From: Glandiceps talaboti | Taxonomy: Eukaryota; Hemichordata; Enteropneusta; Spengelidae | Reading direction: 5' to 3' | Length of the DNA stretch: 64,000 nt | Assembly (NCBI RefSeq): GCF_964340395.1 | Contig: NC_135556.1 | Coordinates: 8,520,001 to 8,584,000 of the forward strand | In this document: in pieces, positions 57,789 to 64,000 of the stretch | Position numbering within the stretch: the stretch's first letter is position 1 | Layout of the letters: every line of letters begins with the position of its first letter | Notes under the pieces: generated by a model | Told to the model about the DNA's origin: nothing | The model's input: the letters and a program-made list of their open reading frames with translations, nothing else | Databases searched by the model: none | Translations under genes and position numbers: made by a program

Positions 57789-58718
57789 ACAAAACAATAT
57801 AATATAATATATGTAACACTATGTAACATAATATAATCTATGTTGGTTAATCAGATGTACTTTCTATTAAGAATATACATAAATGATGGAGAATAATGAT
57901 TTCATATAAGTCAATATGTTTTTTTTAGTCATCAACTTGATACCTATGGCAGTTCTGTTTCTTTTGAAGTACTGTTACCAAACAATGAGTTATACATGAC
58001 TTGAAACCAGATCAGGTCAAATATGTAGCAAAGATTACACAAAATGTACAAACTTAGCTTGTATCACTTTAATGTATATATTATGTTGATGAGTAGTGTG
58101 TAGGTGCGCATACATTCGATAAAAACAATTTTAATATTTGATACTCAAAATTTTTTTCACGGATTTTTTTATTTCATACTTAAGTCTTCCAAGGTTTTTC
58201 CATTGCGAACAATTAAACAATTCGGATGACTTATGCGGTGTCACGTGCAATCGATTGCTGCTTTCATTTTGTAAAAAAAAATCAATGAATGACAAATATG
58301 GTATTTGTCCATACATATTCAAGAATTGGCTGAGTGAAAAAAGAAATTGGTCATTTCATAAGTTGTTACAATCAAGTTGAAGGATGGGTTGAGTATTGAG
58401 TATAAACATCTAGCAATTCGTGCAAACTTCCAACTCTGTATACCATTGTTATCTTTTCTGTTCTGTATTTCTGAGTTAACTCTTGGTTTAAATAAACACT
58501 GTCGTAATCTTAATAAACGTTTTCCTAACCACATTATTCAGGAGATGTTTGTGCAATTATATCTACACTTTGGTTTGCATTACTGTAACATCAAACTGCT
58601 TGTTGACATAGGGAGGTGGGGGTGGGGGTGATAATTTTGTCAAAGACTGTACAATTAAAATCAAATTACGATTACATTTACTTATTCTTACAACACACAA
58701 AAATATACGTGTTATATT

Positions 58719-58906
58719 CTAAATTCGTTTCAGCATTGCCAAAGCACACTTTCTGTTTTCATCCATCCATTTCTCAACCACGACCATTCCACATTTCTCC
58801 ATAGTATCTTTGAACTGATCCCAGGTCCATTTTACATTCATATTTTCCAATTCGTGAGTATACAATACCTCTCCTTTCTTGAATGTTATGTCGACATCTA
58901 CCACTC
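58719..58906 (-). CDS. Copy C exon 5 and stop, A/B mosaic
   Basis: 188 nt. The protein equals copy A except for Phe287, which is the copy B residue. The sequence beyond the stop codon follows copy B, so a switch in ancestry occurs in or next to this exon. Confidence 0.83.
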
Positions 58907-61408
58907 CTGGAATGACAGAAATATATTTGATGAGAACGCTACCAATATTTTCATTTTATTCTAACACTTCTCCATGACAACGACTCACTACCATTAAAAC
59001 CACCACCACCACCACCACCACCACCACCACCACCACCAACTATTGTTGTATATGTTATCTGCTGTCAATGTTTGTGATTTTGGCAACCCATTAACAATGT
59101 GTGTATTTGGTGACCCAAACGACCCTAGTTGAAAACCACCTATCTTAACCGTTTACGCTACGGTCAGAATTTACGGCAGAAGGGGTGGTCCTGGGCAGAA
59201 AACAAATTAGTCAAAGAAAATTCACACCCCCTTTCGTTTTCTCAAAAATATCACGTGAATCCAATAATTTTCATAGCCACCCTTCCCCCTCCAGACTACA
59301 TAATATATATTTCAATATGTGTAATTCTACAATGCGATGAAGAGGAGCTCAGTCTCTTCGAAATATTTGGGTTAGAGCTGTTTGGTTTATGGTATTATTT
59401 ATAGACAGAACCTCAGTGTAATATATACATATATTAAGGTGGCATTCACGAACATTTTGGGCATGGCAGTCACCCACCTCATCACTGAATAGAATAGGCT
59501 TTAGAATTGTATTGTGGCTTTGCCACAAGGAATTTTCAAATGTATCCGGTAGATGACCGGACCTGAGATTTAATTTCTTTCAAAGCATAAGCAAAATCAT
59601 GGCGCCCCCTCCCTCATCACACACCATCAGAATTGTCCTGTCCCTCCCGTTTCGTACCCCAAATTTATTTCATGCCACCCCCCCCCCCAAATAAAATTCT
59701 CCCCAGGACTCACTGCCGTAAATCCTGTCTGCAGCCTTATTCAACGTTGTCTCTTCGCACCTCGATCGTGCACGTCTGGATTCTTTCTCAATTCATAATA
59801 TCCTATACACGTTTCTCTAGTTCTATGTGGTTAAATTTTCCCAACTTACCCAAGTGAATAGTTTGATCCATCTTACTCGTCAAACCATTCTGGACATAAT
59901 GAGGTTTATCGATTATTCCATAAATGTCGTCACGTTTAACGTATTTGAAGTGCAAGCTGAAGTCGTCCATTTGAAAGTTGGCATCGAAATCACGGTTTAG
60001 TTGGGTTAAAGTGTTCATATTAAAGGGCACCATGAATTTGTTCGCAATAGATGGATCATTATACATCCTTACTATGCCTTCCTCGTCTCTTACCAAGTTG
60101 ATTCCAACAAGAAATCCATCGTTAATATCTGACAAAAGACAACATGTCATAATTGATAAGATAGACAAAACTGTGTATTATATGAATAGCCAATCATTAC
60201 AAACTGTGAAATAAGCCGCGCCCATGCACTTCGCGACTCAAGAGCCTTTAGAGTCGTGACACCGTGGAGTTGTGAAGTGCGTGGGCGGGCAGTAGCCCCA
60301 GCTATAGACGTAGTTCGTCCTACCTGAGGCAATCCCAAGTCCTACCTGAGGTAGGATAGATTTTTGTCTACACATAAGAAGTTTATGGCGTAGACCCCAT
60401 CCTGTCCAGCTCCTCAAAATGTATGCTGTGATGTCATGAAAGTTCACGTTATTTTGATATTTCTTTCCGATTTTACGTAAATGACGCACGTTGAGTCATA
60501 ATTATACGATAGACGGAACAGAATAAAGTGAGAAAAAAACTGCAAATCTGTAATGTTTCAGTGCTACAATGGGATCGTGGTCAGGAGGGTTTCGCGACAG
60601 ATAGCGTTCACACAGCACATAGGACGAAGTCAGGAGGGTTTCAGGACACGTTTGCGACTATAGGGGCTTCAAACTATCCTGAATCCTACCTCAGGTAGAA
60701 TTTTCAGTGTCGTGTAGATGAGGCCGTTAAGGTATATGCATCATACATAGCATTGCTAGAGCATAGTTTAAGTTGCCTCATGTTATCATTTCCCTAATAT
60801 TGTAAAGCCTTATATTGATAGAAATAGTTATATCAACTTTATGCAATCAGTCATATATTGATTTATGATGTGTACTGATATGACAAATTCATTTTTTCAT
60901 TTATTCCCAGAAATATAACCGTGTACTAATGATAAATGATTACATGATACCAGGGAAAGGGATTAGCTAGAGGTAGTTGACTAGCCACTAATCGAGCCCA
61001 ACCCACTGTAACCACATTTTCAAATTTAGACAAAATACAATATCCGGGCTTTCGAAACTGTTCCTAAACACTCGATTACAATACACAGATCACATATACA
61101 ATCATAAGCATATCAATTTCCACACATGATAGAAAATACACAGAGTGAAAAGTTGTCTACTGGTAATGAAACTATCTGGAGAACTGTCTAGTCGCATAAC
61201 TTACCCATAGCATCTTTGACTTGCAGTAGAAAGGACTCCATTTTATGTATCGGTATGTTACTGAAACTATTTCCTAGAAACAGAATCAGTTTCCTTTGAT
61301 TAATACCTTTTAAGTAATCAATTCCTTCCAAATATTCACCAGTGAATTGGACAACTCTCAAACTGTCGAATTTGGTGCTCAAACCCCGTACGGCTTCTTC
61401 CATATAAC
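58719..61408 (-). CDS. EgtD-like (DUF2260) methyltransferase, copy C, 3' part (exons 3-5)
   Basis: Exons 61408-61205, 60128-59850 and 58906-58719 give residues 118-340 in frame with TAG at 58719-58721. All visible splice sites are canonical and phase 1. Only three residues differ from copy A (Y131F, K272M, V287F), one of them shared with B. Exons 1 and 2 are not in the window: intron 2 is entered at 61409 and is interrupted at 61706 by a large inverted-repeat element that runs past the window end. Whether the gene is complete cannot be judged here. Intron 4 contains an (ACC)n tract and two poly-G/poly-C repeats, and it retains the empty site for the copy B retroelement. Confidence 0.8.
59001..59038. 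repeat. (ACC)n in intron 4 of copy C
   Basis: About twelve units at the point where copy B carries the ribozyme-like palindrome and copy A reads AAAATCACCATGAAC. Confidence 0.92.
59155..59340. repeat. Poly-G/poly-C dispersed repeat in intron 4 of copy C
   Basis: Same insertion as 6813-7030, slightly shorter at the distal end. Confidence 0.6.
59590..59740. repeat. Poly-G/poly-C repeat, reversed, intron 4 of copy C
   Basis: Counterpart of 28860-29000. The empty site for the copy B retroelement lies immediately to its right. Confidence 0.6.
59850..60128 (-). CDS. Copy C exon 4
   Basis: 279 nt, donor GTAAGT, acceptor CTTTTGTCAG. One residue change (Lys272 to Met) beside the DQTIHLG motif. Confidence 0.84.
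61205..61408 (-). CDS. Copy C exon 3
   Basis: 204 nt with the same acceptor and donor as copy A. A single residue change (Tyr131 to Phe). The LFLGNSFSNIP segment is unchanged. Confidence 0.83.
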
Positions 61409-62045
61409 CTGGACAAAAACATGATAAAGTATACTATTGAAAATATACAAAGCATAAACATAAAGTCCTGTGTAACCTGTTGTGATCTGTTGCGCTAAAT
61501 GTCCCCGTCTATGTTATTAACCTCCCTTTAAGCTCTGTGATTAATACTAGCAGTACCCAATCTCCTGGGGCTCATCATCATGGACTCGAAGTTAACTCTG
61601 AGAAATGACCATTTGCATAGCCTATGTCAGGACTGACTTTTTACATGCGTCTTTGACTGGAAGTATCGTTAGTACCAGAAAATGAAATTTGTCGTCTTTT
61701 CGTTAGGGACCGGACAGAATTTACGGCAGGGGGGGGGGGCCTGGGGAGAAATTGGGGGGGCCATGAAAAAAATGGGAGGCTTGAAGGGGGGGCCATGAAA
61801 ATTCTCATGGTTTGAAAGGGGGGGCCGCAAAATATTTTGTCATTGAAAAAAATTATATGTTAGAAAATTTAGCATTGCATGAGATAGCACTTGATATCGC
61901 CTTTAATATTGAATGTCTACACTTTCATTTATGTATTAACATGGAAGTGTGTACGTTTGTATGTACCTATTTAGTGAAGCATAAAAACACTACTCAAGAT
62001 TAATTTGATACACCCTGAATCACTCTTATATACTCCAAGCTGTTC

Positions 62046-62140
62046 ACACACACACACACGTACACACATACACACACACACTTACACACACACATATGTA
62101 TACATACATACATACATACATACATACATACATACATTTT
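62046..62140. repeat. (AC)n and (CATA)n microsatellites
   Basis: Interrupted CA repeats followed by about 35 bp of CATA. This is the reverse-complement counterpart of 39700-39818 in the other copy of the TIR element. Confidence 0.85.
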
Positions 62141-62203
62141 AGCACTGTGGAAACAGGTTCAGTGTATAATTACCATCAAGGATACATTTGTATATATATA
62201 TAT

Positions 62204-62372
<169 letters not shown>

Positions 62373-62595
62373 TAAACTACACTACATGGTAGGTATACAT
62401 CAAGTACTAGTGACAGTGACAGTGAGAGTGACAGCGAATCAAATGAGTCTAGCCATCAAAAAGACCAGGATGGCTCCCTTATTGTTCAAACTAGATCAGG
62501 TAGACTGGCTGGATCATGGAAACTTGCCTTTATATAAATTCAAGATTATGAATAAAGGGATTGTATTGCAAAGGCTATTCATCATTGACACTGCA

Positions 62596-63759
62596 GTACC
62601 GTAGCCTGCGGGGGGGGGGGGGGGCAAGGGGGGCAGCTGCCCCTCCTGAGATTTTTGGGGGAAAAAGAAAGAAAAAAAGCTACTTTTTGAATAGAGCTAT
62701 TAAAATCGTTATTTACGTCGTGGCGATTCCTAGCATGCGCGATTTCAATGGATAGTTCACTAAAGTGACTGTACACTGACTCATGGCTAAAAGGATATTT
62801 CTTTATATTTTCTGACTAGTACATGTAACAATATACATTTGAGTCTATTCCAAATTATATAATATCTTATACAGTGGTCTACTTGGCTCTGATGTTGCAT
62901 ACAAGCATGAATTGAGATTAAATATCCAAGGTGCACTAAAAAGAATTGAACAAAAGTTTACGACCATCAAAAGTCTGAAAGTCTTGAAATTCTTTTTCGG
63001 GATTTTTTGGAAGGAAATTAAACTTCAGGAGAAGTCATTTACCATGTGCACATCCGCATAATAGCTTTCAGCTTTGCCACAACAAAATACACTTCCAGAT
63101 AATATGTAATACATAGCATAATTGTTTCAATTCTGGTATTTTATTGTGTCTATGGTTTGATATTTTATGCCTTTAAATGGCCTCCTACACTGTCTTATTT
63201 TCAATTTTTTTTCACCTTTGGAGTTGTCTTCTTCCAATGCATCATTGTACCATATGATTTCATATCTCCACTGTAGTCACGGTGTAGTTGACAGAAGCCT
63301 GAGAAGGGGTGGCTAAAATAATGCTTGAGTTTCAATTGGTGGGGCTTAACATTTTTTGAGAAGAGAGGGAACTACACCATTTGTTTAACCGTAAATTGTG
63401 TACATTTCCTAAATGTAGCTATGCAGACAAATTACATGAGATAGTATCAAGATGACTGAATAAGTGCTATCTAAACTCGACCTGAATTATTTTGCTATCA
63501 TTATATATGGTTTGTTTTATCCTTGTCAAGCATTGTGAAAAAATGAAACCGACCTACTTACTCAATGTGATGGGTTAGGTTACCCGTTGACCAGCATTTT
63601 TTTCTGACCTTACATATATATAATTGCGTATGCTAAAATATGTATTATGTAAATTACAAGCAAATTTATGTAAATTAGCATTTTTCTAAATTTTAAATGC
63701 ATGATTGCACCAACACAAAGTTCTGTCCCCCTCGGCAATTTGGTCAGGCTACGGCCCTG
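62596..63759. mobile_element. About 1.16-kb non-autonomous DNA transposon nested in the TIR element
   Basis: The ends are inverted: the left reads (CA)GTACCGTAGCCTG and the right, reversed, reads CAGGGCCGTAGCCTG. Both continue into G-rich sequence. The 7-mer CACTGCA flanks both ends (62589-62595 and 63760-63766), which may be a target-site duplication. CAGNGGCGTAGCC-like ends are common in hAT-type elements (family knowledge). No transposase frame is seen. Confidence 0.5.
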
Positions 63760-64000
63760 CACTGCACTTCAAGCTTAATGTGAAGGTTTAGAAAACTGTG
63801 AGTAATACTCATCTGATCACTGTACAGTGTATTGAATACAATTCTGAATTTGCTGTCCCCATCATGAAGTCACAAATGCCTGACACTATAGGTTTAAATA
63901 TGTATGGTTTTGGAACTGAAAGCATATTGATTACATCTAAGCATTCCACAACATTCTGAATTTCTTTGCACTTTCATGAAGTCACAAATGTCTTACATTT

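Larger units (their letters stand above)
48112..58717. repeat. Segmental duplication block D2
   Basis: Counterpart of D1. It carries the extra UTR exon copy (48604), a local 145-bp tandem duplication, and an expanded (AAAT)n and (CG)n/(TG)n tract. Confidence 0.93.

Overview
This is a eukaryotic, almost certainly animal, nuclear window. It is AT-rich and full of long microsatellites, intron-interrupted genes with GT-AG junctions, non-LTR retrotransposon pieces and small inverted-repeat transposons. No bacterial operon structure is seen. The style fits a marine invertebrate, but I cannot name a species from sequence alone.

The only genes I can support well form a tandem array on the minus strand encoding one small methyltransferase. 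Copy A (CDS 6460-12019) and copy B (28253-35269) each have five coding exons, all joined by phase-1 introns, and each gives a complete 340-residue protein. Copy C (58719 to beyond the window) shows coding exons 3-5, and its first two coding exons would lie past 64000. The protein matches the EgtD / DUF2260 family, whose best known member makes hercynine from histidine, the first step of ergothioneine synthesis. The histidine-carboxylate/amine-binding segment near the C-terminus differs from bacterial EgtD, so the substrate is open. A and B are about 90% identical in protein. A and C differ at only 3 of about 220 visible residues. Probable 5' UTR first exons with a good splice donor and an upstream TATA-like box lie at 15994-16108 (A) and 44177-44291 (B), with a third copy at 48604.

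Layout. 1-5900: non-coding, with a foldback element, a poly-G/poly-C repeat and a segment inverted relative to the other units. 5900-12100: gene A. 12100-17450: its upstream region, with a SINE-like insertion, a large (GA)n/(ACAG)n tract and (TATG)n/(TA)n arrays. 18121-28250: spacer block D1, holding a decayed non-LTR element and small conserved open frames of unknown identity. 28253-35270: gene B, whose fourth intron contains a 5'-truncated reverse-transcriptase element and a perfect palindrome carrying a hammerhead-ribozyme-like motif. 35300-46480: upstream region of B, expanded by a 2990-bp terminal-inverted-repeat element. 46690-47525: a candidate membrane-protein exon and a 31-bp-period higher-order satellite. 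48112-58717: spacer block D2, a near copy of D1. 58719-61408: gene C. 61706-64000: a second, opposite-orientation copy of the 2990-bp element, interrupted by another inverted-repeat transposon.

The window is therefore a recent, mosaic segmental amplification (unit about 22-30 kb) of a DUF2260 methyltransferase gene. Comparison between copies gives empty sites for several insertions, which makes their boundaries and target duplications readable directly.
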